Positions 8,646 to 18,016 of a stretch of 64,000 bases of DNA are shown piece by piece. The translations under genes were made by a program, and so were the position numbers. Source of the DNA: Microvirga vignae (GTDB lineage Bacteria > Pseudomonadota > Alphaproteobacteria > Rhizobiales > Beijerinckiaceae); contig NZ_LCYG01000033.1 in assembly GCF_001017175.1 (NCBI RefSeq), forward strand, positions 9,025 through 73,024, in the 5' to 3' direction. A model generated the notes under the pieces. It made no database searches and had not been told where the DNA came from. It saw only the letters and a program-made list of their open reading frames with translations. Every line of letters starts with the position of its first letter. The stretch's first letter is position 1.

Positions 8646-9919
8646 GACCTGACCGTTACGATCGTGGAGGCGGCTTCATCGATCGCGACGTAGGCGCGGT
8701 CGAGATCGTCGGCCGTCACGCAGTAAGGCGGCATCAGATAAATGACGTTGCCGAGCGGACGAATGAGAAGATCTCTTTGGCGAAAGAATGCTCTCAGCCG
8801 AGGGCCGACCTCGGAAAGGTATCCGGACCTCGCGACAGCGAGATCGAACGCCGCGATGGTGCCCGCCTGGCGGACATTGACAAAACGCGGATCAGACCGG
8901 AACTGCGCCAGCCTTTCCCGATGCATCCGCGCCAATGCTCCGATTCGCGTCGCGACCGGCTCATCTTGCCAGACGCCGAGATTGGCCAGCGCCGCCGCGC
9001 AGGCGATCGGATTGGCCGTGTAGGAGCTCGAATGGAAGAACATCCGGCTACGATCTTGGGACAGATGCGCGTCGAAGATCTCAGTCGAACAAAGCGTCGC
9101 CGCCAGCGGCAATGCACCGCCGGTCATGCCCTTTGACGTACACAGAATGTCCGGCGTGATGTCAGCCTGTTCGCACGCAAAAAGGGTACCGGTTCGTCCC
9201 CAGCCGGTCATCACCTCATCGGCGATCAGAAGAGTCTGGTGCTGCTCGGCTATCCGCTTCAGCTCGGTCAGCAGATGCGGTGGATACATCCGCATGCCGC
9301 CCGCGCCGAGCACCAGCGGTTCGACCAGCAGAGCCGCGATCTGGCCGCCGCGGCAGAATTGCCCGAATGCATCGAGTGTGTCCTGTTCGCGGCCGGGCGC
9401 GGGAAAGGGAATGGTGTCGACATCGAAGAGCAGCGGTCCATAGGCCGCGTTGAAGACGCCACGCGCGCCGGTGGACATCGTGCCGATGGTGTCGCCGTGG
9501 TAGCTGTGTTCCATGACGACGATGCGCGAACGCGGAGCGCCGCGATTGTAGAAGAAACCCAACGCCATCTTCAGGGCGACTTCGACCGATGTCGAACCGC
9601 TGTCGGAAAAGAACACATGGGCGAGGCCCGGCGGGGCGAGCCTGATCAGTCCTTTCGCCAGCTCTTCCGCCGGCTCGTGGGTATATTCGGCGAAGATGAC
9701 TTGATCGAATCTCTCGCAGGCAACCCGAATCGCTTTCATGATGGCCGGATGACGATGGCCATGGGTGATCACCCACCAGGACGAAATCGCATCGAAAATC
9801 GCGCGCCCGTCCTCATCGATGAGATAGGCACCCTCCGTCCTGGCGATTCTCTTGGGAACGGGATCGAGCAGGTGCTGGGTAAAGGGACGCCAGACCGGTG
9901 ATGGCTGAAGGCGGGACAT
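8642..9919 (-). CDS. bioA: Adenosylmethionine-8-amino-7-oxononanoate aminotransferase
   Basis: Converts KAPA (7-keto-8-aminopelargonate) to DAPA with S-adenosylmethionine as the amino donor and PLP as cofactor. With 425 residues it has normal length. I use the ATG at 9919, which overlaps the bioD stop (TGATG) with AGGAAAGG upstream; an in-frame ATG nine bases earlier is less likely. Visible motifs include [10 protein letters not shown] near the N-terminus, the class-III aminotransferase segment [13 protein letters not shown], and the PLP lysine K263 in CTSKGMTGG. It is fourth in bioBFDAZ and stops overlap the next start. Confidence 0.96.
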   Translation of the reverse strand: MSRLQPSPVWRPFTQHLLDPVPKRIARTEGAYLIDEDGRAIFDAISSWWVITHGHRHPAIMKAIRVACERFDQVIFAEYTHEPAEELAKGLIRLAPPGLAHVFFSDSGSTSVEVALKMALGFFYNRGAPRSRIVVMEHSYHGDTIGTMSTGARGVFNAAYGPLLFDVDTIPFPAPGREQDTLDAFGQFCRGGQIAALLVEPLVLGAGGMRMYPPHLLTELKRIAEQHQTLLIADEVMTGWGRTGTLFACEQADITPDILCTSKGMTGGALPLAATLCSTEIFDAHLSQDRSRMFFHSSSYTANPIACAAALANLGVWQDEPVATRIGALARMHRERLAQFRSDPRFVNVRQAGTIAAFDLAVARSGYLSEVGPRLRAFFRQRDLLIRPLGNVIYLMPPYCVTADDLDRAYVAIDEAASTIVTVRS

Positions 9920-10557
9920 CACACGCACCTTTCCTGAAACTGGGAAACATCGAAATGCCTGCGGAAGCTCTCGCGCAGCGCGTCAGGGGTCAGCGGATCA
10001 AGCCGAGGCAGCCTGCCGAGACTTGGAATGCCGCCCATCTCGACGATGATTCGTTGCGTGTCCGGTTGCGCGTCACCGATGAAGGCGATGCCGAGGACCG
10101 GGATCTGGCGGCGGCGCATCGCCTCGAGCGACAGCAGCGTGTGATTGATCGTTCCGAGCCCGGTCCGGGCGCAAAGGATGACGGGAAGCCGCCAGCGCGC
10201 GAAGACATCCGCGAAAACCTCGCGCCGCGTCAGGGGTACGAGCAGGCCGCCAGCGCCCTCGATGATGAGGGGCGAGCTTGTTTTAGGCGGGTGAAGTGCC
10301 TCGGGGCGGAGCGCCAGGCCGTCGATTTCCGCCGCCAGATGCGGCGAAGCCGGCGTCTTGAGGCGCCAGGCTTCGGGAAGGATGCGCTGCGGCGGAAGGC
10401 GGCCGAGCCGGCGGACGGTCTCGCTGTCGGTCTCTTCGTCAAGACCTGCCTGGATCGGCTTCCAGTAGCAGGCGCCCAGCGCATCGGCCAGAGCGGCTGA
10501 AAACACCGTCTTGCCGACACCCGTGTCGGTGGCGGTGACGACGAAGCGCAGGCTCAT
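9919..10557 (-). CDS. bioD: Dethiobiotin synthetase
   Basis: Carboxylates DAPA with CO2 and ATP and closes the ureido ring, giving dethiobiotin. The 212-residue protein begins with a deviant P-loop at residues 10-17 (TDTGVGKT), followed by YWKPIQAGL, which holds the conserved catalytic Lys. [12 protein letters not shown] is the switch region typical of the family. It lies between bioF and bioA with start/stop overlaps on both sides (ATGA with bioF, TGATG with bioA), so it is translationally coupled. Confidence 0.96.
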   Translation of the reverse strand: MSLRFVVTATDTGVGKTVFSAALADALGACYWKPIQAGLDEETDSETVRRLGRLPPQRILPEAWRLKTPASPHLAAEIDGLALRPEALHPPKTSSPLIIEGAGGLLVPLTRREVFADVFARWRLPVILCARTGLGTINHTLLSLEAMRRRQIPVLGIAFIGDAQPDTQRIIVEMGGIPSLGRLPRLDPLTPDALRESFRRHFDVSQFQERCV

Positions 10558-11699
10558 GGCCTCTCCTCCGCCATGACGTGCGCCAATCGCTCGACCATGC
10601 GGGCGATCGTTGGAGCATCGACGTTGAGCGTGATGGCGATGCGCAGGCGCGCGGTGCCCTTCGGCACGGTGGGCGGACGGATCGCGCGAATGTCGAAACC
10701 GTCTGCCTGCATCCGTTCGGCGATCCGCATGGCGCGGCCGTTGTCGCCGATGACAACAGGCAGAATCTGCGAGCCGCTGCCTGCAAAACCGAGACGATCG
10801 GCGACGAGTCTGTTGGCGAAAGCGACCAGATCTTGAAGCTTCTCCCGCCGCTCTGGCTCCGCCGCCACGACGTTCAGCGCCTGGCGGACACTTGCAGCCT
10901 GCAGCGGCGACGGCGCCGTCGCATAGATGAAGGGGCTGGCCCGATTGACGAGATAATCGCAGAGCACCCGGCTGGCGCCGACGAGCGCGCCGGATGCGCC
11001 GAGGGCCTTGCCACAGGTATGCAGCACCACGACATTCTCACGTCCTTCCAGCTCCGCCGCCAAGCCCCGCCCCCCGGCGCCGTGGACTCCGGTGGCATGA
11101 GCCTCGTCGATGACAAGAAAGCCATCGTGCCGGTTGGCCAGTTCGGCCAAATCCGGCAAGGGCGCCTTATCGCCGTCCATGGAATAGAGGCTCTCGACGA
11201 TGATCCAGGGGTGTCCCGTTCCGCCGGCTTTGCGCCATCGGCTAATGGCGTCATCGAACGCGTCCGCATTGTTGTGCGGCACGGAAATAGCCTCGGCTCG
11301 CCCCGCCGCCATCCCGGCATGCGCGCTCGCATGAACCAGCGCGTCATGGACGACAATGTCGCCGCGTTGCGGCAGGGTCGACAAAACGGCGAGATTGGCC
11401 GCATAGCCGCTCCCGAAATAGAGCATCCGCTCGGATCGGAAGAACGCGGCGGCTTCGGCTTCCAGGGCTTCATGCTCGGCATGATTGCCGCGCAGAAGGC
11501 GCGATCCGCCCGCGCCGATCGGGACACCGCGTTCGAGCGCGGCGATCGCACCGGCGGTCAGACGCGGCGATCCGGCAAGAGCGAGATAATCGTTCGAGGT
11601 GAAATCGATGCCACCCGGTCCGGTCAGGACGCGCCACCGCCCCTTCTGCTGCAGCTGCCTCAGCTTCGTTTCGTAGCGGGCCAGCCGGTCAGGCATCAT
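10554..11699 (-). CDS. bioF: 8-amino-7-oxononanoate synthase
   Basis: PLP enzyme that condenses pimeloyl thioester with L-alanine to 8-amino-7-oxononanoate. The open frame extends 43 codons further upstream, but the ATG at 11699 overlaps the bioB stop (ATGA) and gives a normal 381-residue product. Motifs: [11 protein letters not shown] near the N-terminus, the conserved [11 protein letters not shown] loop, [11 protein letters not shown] and the PLP lysine K231 in [11 protein letters not shown]. It is second in the bioBFDAZ operon. Confidence 0.96.
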   Translation of the reverse strand: MMPDRLARYETKLRQLQQKGRWRVLTGPGGIDFTSNDYLALAGSPRLTAGAIAALERGVPIGAGGSRLLRGNHAEHEALEAEAAAFFRSERMLYFGSGYAANLAVLSTLPQRGDIVVHDALVHASAHAGMAAGRAEAISVPHNNADAFDDAISRWRKAGGTGHPWIIVESLYSMDGDKAPLPDLAELANRHDGFLVIDEAHATGVHGAGGRGLAAELEGRENVVVLHTCGKALGASGALVGASRVLCDYLVNRASPFIYATAPSPLQAASVRQALNVVAAEPERREKLQDLVAFANRLVADRLGFAGSGSQILPVVIGDNGRAMRIAERMQADGFDIRAIRPPTVPKGTARLRIAITLNVDAPTIARMVERLAHVMAEERP

Positions 11700-12688
11700 G
11701 CAGCCTCCGGCGCCACGGGCGTCAGGCCGAGGCGGCGCAGCAGGGTAGAATCCTGGTCGTCGCCCGGATTGGCGGCGGTCAACAGCGTGTCGCCGACGAA
11801 GATTGAATTGGCCCCGGCGAAGAAGCACAAGGCCTGCATCTCGTCCGTCATGGCCGTCCGTCCCGCGCTCAACCGGACATGGGACCGTGGCATGAGAATG
11901 CGGGCGAGCGCCACGCTCCGGACGAATTCGATCGAGTCGACCGGCGCCGCATCGGCCAGCTTCGTCCCTGGCATGGGGATGAGCAGGTTGAGCGGCACAC
12001 TCTCTGGCGGCGCAGGCAGATTCGCCAGCGTCACCAGCATGTCGATGCGATCGTCCGCGGTCTCGCCCATGCCGAGGATGCCGCCGGAGCAGACCTTGAT
12101 GCCGGCCTGGCGAACATGCCCCAGCGTTTCGAGGCGATCCTCGAAGCGGCGCGTGGTGACGATTTCCTGATAGAAGCGCTCGGAAGTATCGATGTTGTGG
12201 TTGTAGTAGTCGAGGCCTGCATCGGCGAGCCTCTCCGCTTGCGCAGGCGTCAGCATGCCGAGCGTCATGCAGGTTTCGAGGCCGAGCGCCTTCACGCCCT
12301 GCACCATGGCGACGACCATGTCCATGTCGCGCGGCTTAGGGCTGCGCCAGGCCGCTCCCATGCAATAGCGGGTGGCGCCGCCCTCCTTGGCCTTGCGCGC
12401 CTCGGCGATGACGCGCTCGACCTCCATGAGCTTCGACGCTTTGAGTCCGGTCGCGTGGTGCGCCGACTGATTGCAATAGCCGCAGTCTTCGGGGCATCCG
12501 CCGGTCTTGATGCTGAGCAACTTGCTGAGCTGCACGCGGTTGGGATCGAAGTTCGCGCGGTGCACCGTTTGGGCCCGGAACAGAAGATCGTTGAACGGCA
12601 TCGCGTAGAGTTCGCGAGCGCCATCGAGCGTCCAAGGCTTGGTCTCTTCGACATGTGTCAGTCGCGGATTGGTCGATGGTGCTGGCAT
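11696..12688 (-). CDS. bioB: Biotin synthase (radical SAM)
   Basis: Inserts sulfur into dethiobiotin to make biotin. A radical-SAM enzyme with the CxxxCxxC cluster at C65, C69 and C72 ([16 protein letters not shown]). Length is 330 residues from the ATG at 12688, chosen because GAGAGGA sits 6 bases upstream; the frame is open 11 codons further. Other family segments are seen, such as YCMGAAWR and the [10 protein letters not shown] loop. As the first gene of bioBFDAZ its promoter region carries a BioR-type palindrome at 12746-12759, so it is probably repressed by the divergent bioR product when biotin is plentiful. Confidence 0.97.
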   Translation of the reverse strand: MPAPSTNPRLTHVEETKPWTLDGARELYAMPFNDLLFRAQTVHRANFDPNRVQLSKLLSIKTGGCPEDCGYCNQSAHHATGLKASKLMEVERVIAEARKAKEGGATRYCMGAAWRSPKPRDMDMVVAMVQGVKALGLETCMTLGMLTPAQAERLADAGLDYYNHNIDTSERFYQEIVTTRRFEDRLETLGHVRQAGIKVCSGGILGMGETADDRIDMLVTLANLPAPPESVPLNLLIPMPGTKLADAAPVDSIEFVRSVALARILMPRSHVRLSAGRTAMTDEMQALCFFAGANSIFVGDTLLTAANPGDDQDSTLLRRLGLTPVAPEAA

Positions 12689-12745
12689 CAAGTCCTCTCT
12701 CGACAACCACGGCCCAGGCAATTGCGGCGCGGGCAGTTTGCCAAA

Positions 12746-12759
12746 TCATAGATAATCTA
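12746..12759 (+). promoter_or_regulatory. BioR operator ahead of bioB
   Basis: TCATAGATAATCTA is read on the plus strand, about 58 bases upstream of the bioB start. The same 14-mer recurs on the opposite strand at 12823-12836 ahead of bioR. Its first ten bases differ by one base from the published BioR consensus TTATMKATAA. Position between two divergent genes of the regulon supports an operator. Confidence 0.75.
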
Positions 12760-12822
12760 CTATTGCGCATCGTGTTGGGTGCACTATACGCATGATCATC
12801 ACCGATGCACCCGAAATTTTCA

Positions 12823-12836
12823 TAGATTATCTATGA
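12823..12836 (-). promoter_or_regulatory. BioR operator overlapping the bioR leader
   Basis: On the minus strand this reads TCATAGATAATCTA, identical to the 14-mer ahead of bioB. On the plus strand it lies within the longer palindrome CATAGATTATCTATG (12821-12835), ending 8 bases before the bioR ATG and touching its ribosome-binding site (GAGGA). A bound repressor here would block bioR transcription, so autoregulation is likely. Confidence 0.75.
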
Positions 12837-12843
12837 GGACACC

Positions 12844-13476
12844 ATGGCTGAGACTATTGCGGAGCGGATTGCGCGCGTTTTGGGCGAGAGGATCGTCTCC
12901 GGCGAGCTCGCTCCCGGAACTCCTCTTCGTCAGGATCGCGTCGCCGAAGAATTCGATGCGAGTCACGTTCCCGCACGCGAAGCCTTCCAGCGCCTTCGCG
13001 CTCAAGGCTTGGTCATCAGCGAACCGCGTCGAGGGATGCGGGTGGCCGCCCTGGATTCCAAATCGGTGCAGGAGATCGTTGAAATCCGCGCCGCCCTCGA
13101 GACGCTGGCGCTCACCTTCGCGGCTCCAAGGCTCAACGCGGCTTGCTTCGAAAGGATCGAGCGGGCTCTCGTCGCCGGGGATCAGGCTCAGACCATGATC
13201 GAATGGGAGCAAGCCAATCGAACATTCCACCGCGAACTCGTCGCCCCTTGCGCGATGCCCAGGCTGCTGTCCATGCTGGATGACCTTCAGCTGGCCAATT
13301 CCCGCATCATTTTTTCCGCAACCCGTTCTGCTGGCTGGCAGCCGGGCTCAAGCCTCGCGCATTGGCAAATCTTTGGCGCGTTGAGAAAGCGCGAGTTCGG
13401 AAAGGCAACGACACTCCTCCAAGCGCATATTCGCGGCCTGGAGCGCGCGACGGGAACCGGCGAGGCGGATCACTAG
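12844..13476 (+). CDS. bioR: GntR-family biotin repressor
   Basis: A 210-residue regulator with an N-terminal winged helix of GntR type (residues 1-70: LGERIVSGELAPGTPLRQ, the recognition helix, then GLVISEPRRGMRV) and a C-terminal all-helical FCD ligand domain (EIVEIRAALETLAL, with the conserved metal/ligand His in ANRTFHREL). In many alphaproteobacteria that lack BirA regulation, BioR controls biotin genes. Here it is divergent from bioB and both promoters carry the same palindrome. Assignment rests on family, position and operator. Confidence 0.9.
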   Translation: MAETIAERIARVLGERIVSGELAPGTPLRQDRVAEEFDASHVPAREAFQRLRAQGLVISEPRRGMRVAALDSKSVQEIVEIRAALETLALTFAAPRLNAACFERIERALVAGDQAQTMIEWEQANRTFHRELVAPCAMPRLLSMLDDLQLANSRIIFSATRSAGWQPGSSLAHWQIFGALRKREFGKATTLLQAHIRGLERATGTGEADH

Positions 13477-13570
13477 CGGGTGCTGAAAGTCTGCACTTAG
13501 CTAGGGGATGTCACGGGAACTCTCGATCAGGGCTTCTGCCTTATGATCTGAGATATAAACCAAATCTGTC

Positions 13571-13640
13571 GGTTCTGTCGCATGAATGACGACCGAGATG
13601 CTCCTATCTTGCGGCTCCATTCCGGGTTTGCGACAGAACC
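13571..13640. repeat. 70-bp inverted-repeat element with IS6-like ends
   Basis: GGTTCTGTCGCA (13571-13582) faces its exact inverse TGCGACAGAACC (13629-13640), with 46 bp between. The 12-bp end resembles the terminal repeats of IS6-family elements of alphaproteobacteria (from memory). No transposase remains and the flanking 8 bp do not match, so this is a solo remnant or a MITE-like derivative. A similar pair occurs at 39863-40005. Confidence 0.5.
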
Positions 13641-13719
13641 TTGGTGGATTGCTCGGCCGGTTGCTAAGCCAGAATTCTGCGTTTTCCTTGGCAGCGAGCG
13701 AACTGCCCCAATGTGATCG

Positions 13720-14568
13720 TCACTCTGCGGCATGGATACCGCCACGAAGGCCGAACCGATGCTGGAAAATGAATGCCGCAAGGAAGGTGACGGCCATGAG
13801 CAGCACAATGGTCGGAGCGGGGGCGCTGTCGATGAAAAAGCTGAGATAGACGCCGGCAAATGATGCCGCCACGGCGACCAGCGCCGATACGACCAGCATC
13901 ATTCCGAACCGCTTCGTCAGCAGAAACGCCACAGCGCCCGGCATGATCAGCAGGGCGATGGTCAGGATGATGCCGGTTGAGGCGAGGGCCCCCACAATGG
14001 TCAGAGAGAGCAGCGAAAGAAAGCCGTAGTGCAAAAGCCGTACCGGCAGGCCCATGGCTTGGGCCTGCTGCGGATCGAAGGCATGAAGCAGCAGATCCCG
14101 CCACTTCACGGCAATAATGACCAGAACGACCGCGGCGATGAGCCCGCTCTGGAGCAGGTCCGGCCACTCCACGCCGAGCATGTCACCAAAGAGAATGTGG
14201 TCGAGATGCACCTCCGTCTCGACCTTGGTGTAGAGCACGATGCCGAGGCCGAACATGCCGGAGAACACGATGCCCATGACCGTATCCTCCTTGATGCGGC
14301 TGTTCTCCTTCAGATAGCCGGTGGCGAGCGCGCAGACCATGCCGGACACGAACGCTCCTACCGCCAAGGGCAGGCCTGCGATGTAGGACAGAACAACGCC
14401 GGGCAGCACCGCATGCGAGATGGCGTCACCCATCAGTGACCAGCCCTTGAGCACCAGAAAACACGACAGCAGTGCCGCCGGCACCGCGACCAGCATGGCG
14501 ATCACGAGGGCCTCCCGCATGAACGGAAAGGTGAAGGGCAGGGCGAGCGTGTCGAGCAGGCCGGTCAT
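13720..14568 (-). CDS. sitD: Manganese ABC transporter permease SitD
   Basis: A 282-residue inner-membrane permease of the ABC-3 metal family with about eight hydrophobic segments, for example LLSCFLVLKGWSLMGDAIS near the N-terminus, where the motif KGWSLMGDA(I/L)SH is shared with sitC. It forms the channel with SitC, energised by SitB and fed by periplasmic SitA. Its ATG overlaps the sitC stop. Zinc (ZnuB-like) rather than manganese cannot be excluded from sequence alone, but two distinct permeases and the Mur-like operator favour Sit. Confidence 0.88.
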   Translation of the reverse strand: MTGLLDTLALPFTFPFMREALVIAMLVAVPAALLSCFLVLKGWSLMGDAISHAVLPGVVLSYIAGLPLAVGAFVSGMVCALATGYLKENSRIKEDTVMGIVFSGMFGLGIVLYTKVETEVHLDHILFGDMLGVEWPDLLQSGLIAAVVLVIIAVKWRDLLLHAFDPQQAQAMGLPVRLLHYGFLSLLSLTIVGALASTGIILTIALLIMPGAVAFLLTKRFGMMLVVSALVAVAASFAGVYLSFFIDSAPAPTIVLLMAVTFLAAFIFQHRFGLRGGIHAAE

Positions 14569-15422
14569 GGGCTTGTCCCCGTTGCCACCCGCATGCGCTG
14601 GCGGGCGGCGAGCAGCCCATGCTTGGGCGCCAGGATGAAGGCGGTCAGGAAGACCAGCGTCTGCAGGACGATGATGATGCCGCCGGTGGCGCCATCGAGA
14701 AAGTAGCTGAGATAGGCGCCGATGCCGCTTGAGAGCCCGCCGACCGCCACGCTGATCATGATCAGTCGCGGGAAGCGGTCGGTCAGGAGATAGGCCGTGG
14801 CGCCGGGCGTCACCACCATGGCGATCACCAGGAAGGCGCCGACCGTCTGCAGCGCTGCGACCGTGCAGGCGCTGAGCAGCGTGAAGAACAGAACCTTCAA
14901 AGCCGCGGGATTGAGGCCGACCGAGCTGGCATGGTTCTCATCGAAGAAGGTGACGAGAAGGTCCTTCCACTTCACCAGCAGAACGGCGAGAGACACGCCC
15001 GCAATGATGACGAGCTGCAGCGTATCTTCAGGCGTGACCGCCAAAATGTTGCCGAGGACAATCGTCTGGATGTTCACGGAGGTGGGTGACAGCGACACCA
15101 TGAACAGCCCGAGCCCGAAGAACGAGGTGAAGATCAGCCCGATGATGGCATCCTCCTTGAGCTTCGTGCGCTGGTTCAGGAACAGCATGGCGCCGGCCGC
15201 CAGTCCGCCCGAGAGGAAGGCGCCGAACGCAAACGGCAGGCCGAGCATGTAGGCGCCGGCCACGCCCGGGACGATGGAGTGCGAGAGCGCATCGCCGATC
15301 AACGACCAGCCCTTGAGCATCAGGTAGGCGGAGAGGAAGGCGCAGACCGCCCCGACGAGGGCGCTCACCCACATGGCGTTGATCATGTAGTCGTAGAAAA
15401 ACGGCTCAAGGAGCTGGGGCAT
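14565..15422 (-). CDS. sitC: Manganese ABC transporter permease SitC
   Basis: A 285-residue ABC-3 family permease, partner of SitD. I place the start at the ATG at 15422 (MPQLLEPFFYDYMINAMW), which lies inside the last codons of sitB; the open frame runs further back but its N-terminus would be Pro/Arg-rich. Several hydrophobic spans are evident (AFLSAYLMLKGWSLIGDALS, ALQTVGAFLVIAMVVTPG). Same motif order as SitD, as expected for paralogous subunits of one heterodimeric channel. Confidence 0.88.
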   Translation of the reverse strand: MPQLLEPFFYDYMINAMWVSALVGAVCAFLSAYLMLKGWSLIGDALSHSIVPGVAGAYMLGLPFAFGAFLSGGLAAGAMLFLNQRTKLKEDAIIGLIFTSFFGLGLFMVSLSPTSVNIQTIVLGNILAVTPEDTLQLVIIAGVSLAVLLVKWKDLLVTFFDENHASSVGLNPAALKVLFFTLLSACTVAALQTVGAFLVIAMVVTPGATAYLLTDRFPRLIMISVAVGGLSSGIGAYLSYFLDGATGGIIIVLQTLVFLTAFILAPKHGLLAARQRMRVATGTSP

Positions 15423-16341
15423 CGGGCGTGCTTGCTCCCTGTGACGGCGCGGTGGCGGTTGCATCCTTGGCTTCATCCGAGGCCTTGTCGCCGTAGATGA
15501 CCAGCGGCCGCTCGTCGTCGGAGATGACGTCCACCGAAGAGACCCCGGCGCGAAGACTGGCGTCAAATACGAAGTGCCGGAGCACGCCGCCGAACGCTTT
15601 TTCCAGATTGGCCTGCGTGAACACCTCCTCCGTCAGCCCTGCGGCGAGCACGGTCCGGTTCAGCAGAACAGCGCGGTCGCAGAATTCGGGCACGCTGCCG
15701 AGATTGTGCGTTGAGACCAGGATCACCCGGCCTTCGTCGCGAAGCCCGCGCAGCAGCGCGATGATGGCTTCCTCCGTCGTGACGTCGACACCGGTGAACG
15801 GCTCGTCAAGGAGAATGACATGGGCATCCTGGGCCAGCGCCCGCGCCAGGAAGACCCGCTTTTTCTGGCCGCCCGAGAGCTCGCCGATCTGGCGCTTCCG
15901 GAAGGTCGCCATCCCGACGCGTTCCAGCGCCGCGTCCACGGCTTCGCGATCCTGGCGCCGGGGCAGGCGCAGCAGGTTCATGTGGCCATAGCGGCCCATC
16001 ATCACCACGTCCTCGACCAGAACGGGGAAGTTCCAGTCGACGTCCTCGCTCTGGGGCACATAGGCAACGACATTGCTCCTGAGCGCCTGGGCAACGGACC
16101 CGCCGAGGATCGAGATCGTTCCGGGCGAGACGGGGACAAAGCCCATGACGGCTTTGAACAGGGTCGACTTACCGCTGCCGTTGACCCCGACGAGGGCCGT
16201 GATGGTGCTGCGCGGGATCGCAAAGCTCACGTCGCGAAGGGCCGTATGACCATTCCGGTAGGTGACCGTTGCGCCGCTCACGGTGAGACCCGCACCCGCA
16301 GAACCGGAATGAGGACCGCCTCTTTGCAGGGGAGCGTTCAT
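15406..16341 (-). CDS. sitB: Manganese ABC transporter ATPase SitB
   Basis: A 311-residue ABC ATPase. Walker A GVNGSGKSTLF, Q-loop near YVPQSEDVDWNFP, signature LSGGQKKRVFLARAL and Walker B VILLDEPFTGVD are all intact. The segment SEDVDWNFPV is typical of the Mn/Zn/Fe importer branch. A Pro/Ala/Thr-rich tail of about 30 residues is probably disordered. It powers SitC/SitD. The start overlaps the sitA stop (ATGA) and its end overlaps the sitC start by 17 bases. Confidence 0.93.
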   Translation of the reverse strand: MNAPLQRGGPHSGSAGAGLTVSGATVTYRNGHTALRDVSFAIPRSTITALVGVNGSGKSTLFKAVMGFVPVSPGTISILGGSVAQALRSNVVAYVPQSEDVDWNFPVLVEDVVMMGRYGHMNLLRLPRRQDREAVDAALERVGMATFRKRQIGELSGGQKKRVFLARALAQDAHVILLDEPFTGVDVTTEEAIIALLRGLRDEGRVILVSTHNLGSVPEFCDRAVLLNRTVLAAGLTEEVFTQANLEKAFGGVLRHFVFDASLRAGVSSVDVISDDERPLVIYGDKASDEAKDATATAPSQGASTPDAPAP

Positions 16342-17231
16342 TCGGTGAGCCCCTTGGCAATGGTCTCCGAGGTGACGCGCAGGAGATCGAGATAGGTCGG
16401 CACCGGACCCGAGGCGTCGCTCAGGGAATCGACATAGAGGATGCCCCCGTACTTGGCGCCGGTCTCGCGGGCGACCTGCCTGGCCGGATCGGGCGAGACG
16501 GTGCTCTCCGAGAAGACAGCCGGAATCTTGTTCGCGCGCACAGCATCGATGACCTTACGCACCTGCCGCGGCGTGCCCTGTTGGTCGGCGTTGATCGGCC
16601 AGAGATAGAGCTCCTTGAGCCCGAAGTCGCGGGCAAGATAGCTGAACGCGCCCTCGCTTGTCACGAGCCAGCGCCGCGGTTCAGGGATTGCTGCCAGGGT
16701 CGACCGGATCGGGGCGACGGGTGCCTGAATCTTCGCCTTGTAGGCCTCCGCGTTAGCCCGGTAGGTCTCAGTATTCATGGGGTCGTGTTTGACGAGCGCG
16801 TCGCGGATGTTGTCGATGTAGATGAGGGCGTCGCTAGGTGACATCCAGGCATGGGGGTTGGGCTTGCCGGTGTAGGGGCCCTCCTGGATCCCCATCGGCT
16901 TCACACCCTCGGACACGACGACGCTGGGAACCTCCTTCAGATTGCGGAGGAACTTCTCGAACCAGAGTTCGAGATTGAGGCCGTTCCACAGGATGAGCTT
17001 GGCATCCTGCGCCCGCAGAATGTCGCCGGGCGTCGGCTGGTAATTGTGGATCTCCGCTCCAGGCTTGGTGATCGACTCCACAATGGCCGCGTCGCCGGCC
17101 ACGTTCTGGGCCATATCGGCGATGATCGTGAAGGTCGTGACGACCTTAAACCTGTCATCGGCGGCCTGAGCCGGCGACGCGACGGCGAAGCCCAGGGTTG
17201 CAAGGCCGAACAAAAGGGCAGCGAACTTCAT
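16338..17231 (-). CDS. sitA: Manganese-binding periplasmic protein SitA
   Basis: A 297-residue cluster A-I solute-binding protein. Three ATGs stand in a row. I choose the last (17231) because GGAGAG then has 6-base spacing. It has a signal peptide (LLFGLATLGFAVASPAQA), then the mature start DRFKVVTTFTIIADMAQNV. Likely metal ligands include the His of EIHNYQPTPGDI, the His of KPNPHAWMSPSDA, a Glu near VFSESTVSP and the Asp of YVDSLSD. First gene of sitABCD, behind a 17-bp palindrome at 17270-17286. Confidence 0.92.
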   Translation of the reverse strand: MKFAALLFGLATLGFAVASPAQAADDRFKVVTTFTIIADMAQNVAGDAAIVESITKPGAEIHNYQPTPGDILRAQDAKLILWNGLNLELWFEKFLRNLKEVPSVVVSEGVKPMGIQEGPYTGKPNPHAWMSPSDALIYIDNIRDALVKHDPMNTETYRANAEAYKAKIQAPVAPIRSTLAAIPEPRRWLVTSEGAFSYLARDFGLKELYLWPINADQQGTPRQVRKVIDAVRANKIPAVFSESTVSPDPARQVARETGAKYGGILYVDSLSDASGPVPTYLDLLRVTSETIAKGLTE

Positions 17232-17269
17232 CATCATCTCTCCAGTAGCCATCTAGGCAGTTAATGCAA

Positions 17270-17286
17270 TTGCAAATCATTTGCAA
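17270..17286. promoter_or_regulatory. Mur/Fur-type operator of sitABCD
   Basis: A perfect 17-bp palindrome, TTGCAAATCATTTGCAA, 39 bases upstream of the sitA start. In rhizobia and Brucella the Fur-family regulator Mur represses sitABCD through sites of the TGCAAAT...ATTTGCA type when manganese is sufficient. The match in sequence, symmetry and position supports Mn-dependent repression. The regulator gene itself is not in the window. Confidence 0.8.
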
Positions 17287-17599
17287 CACGCCAGTGGGGC
17301 GAAGTGGCATTTGGAGGCCCAAGAAGGCCCTGTTCAGGAACCGGACGCCGGCGAACGTGCAAGGGAGCATGAGAAAGTGTGGGGCTGGGAGCGTCCAGAT
17401 AGGACAACACCGCACTGAATAGATGGCGTTGGCTCCAGCCATGCCTTCGCTATTGGGACGGTAGATCTACCGGGAGCGTGGTACCATGCCTCAGTTTTGG
17501 GCTCATTGACGCGCAGGCGTTGAAAGGCGGACTCGCTGCCCACGCGGAAGTCCACCATACTTTCTTTCGGCAACGACCTAGGTGCGGAGCATAGGCCCG

Positions 17600-17839
17600 A
17601 TGATCGAGACCTACCAGAGGATCGACGTCCATACGATGGCTTTGGTGCGAGAGTTTGCAGAGCACCACGGCTGCTCAGTCGAAGTTGCGTTGAAATTCCT
17701 GCTCAAAACAGGACGCTCCCCTCAAAAGGCCGGTGAAGACGATGAGGCCTACGCGGCTCGACTCGACGATTTGCCAGATCCAGTGATCGTAGAATATCGA
17801 GCGTTTGAGCCAGCGAATGAGCCAGCGAATGACGTTTGA
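17600..17839 (+). CDS. Small unknown protein, possibly ribbon-helix-helix-like
   Basis: A 79-residue protein starting at ATG 17600 (an in-frame GTG at 17582 is less likely). The N-terminal half reads TYQRIDVHTMALVREFAEHH, then SVEVALKFLLKTG: one strand followed by two helices, the layout of ribbon-helix-helix DNA-binding proteins. The C-terminus is acidic and ends with a duplicated EPAN from a 12-bp tandem repeat. I do not recognise a specific family. Confidence 0.45.
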   Translation: MIETYQRIDVHTMALVREFAEHHGCSVEVALKFLLKTGRSPQKAGEDDEAYAARLDDLPDPVIVEYRAFEPANEPANDV

Positions 17840-18016
17840 TGTCTTGCAGCCGACATTCGAAGCGGGTGGAAATTTCTACGCGATCTGGGCGGTCGCGTCC
17901 AAGTTGGTGTTCCGAGTGTGCCAGGGGGGCAGGCCCGCGCTCAGATGTCACTGCGGCCACGTCCGGCCTACTCTTGTCTCACTAGGCTGGTACACGCGTC
18001 AAGATGTTTAAGGAGA

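Noticed and set aside
10578-12170. Plus-strand open frame of 530 codons across bioF/bioB
   Set aside because: Antisense to two certain genes in GC-rich DNA. Composition is Arg/Gly/Asp-rich with no family motif.
17807-17830. 12-bp tandem duplication in the small gene before the hemolysin-III homologue
   Set aside because: Only two copies, in frame; a simple slippage product rather than a repeat array.
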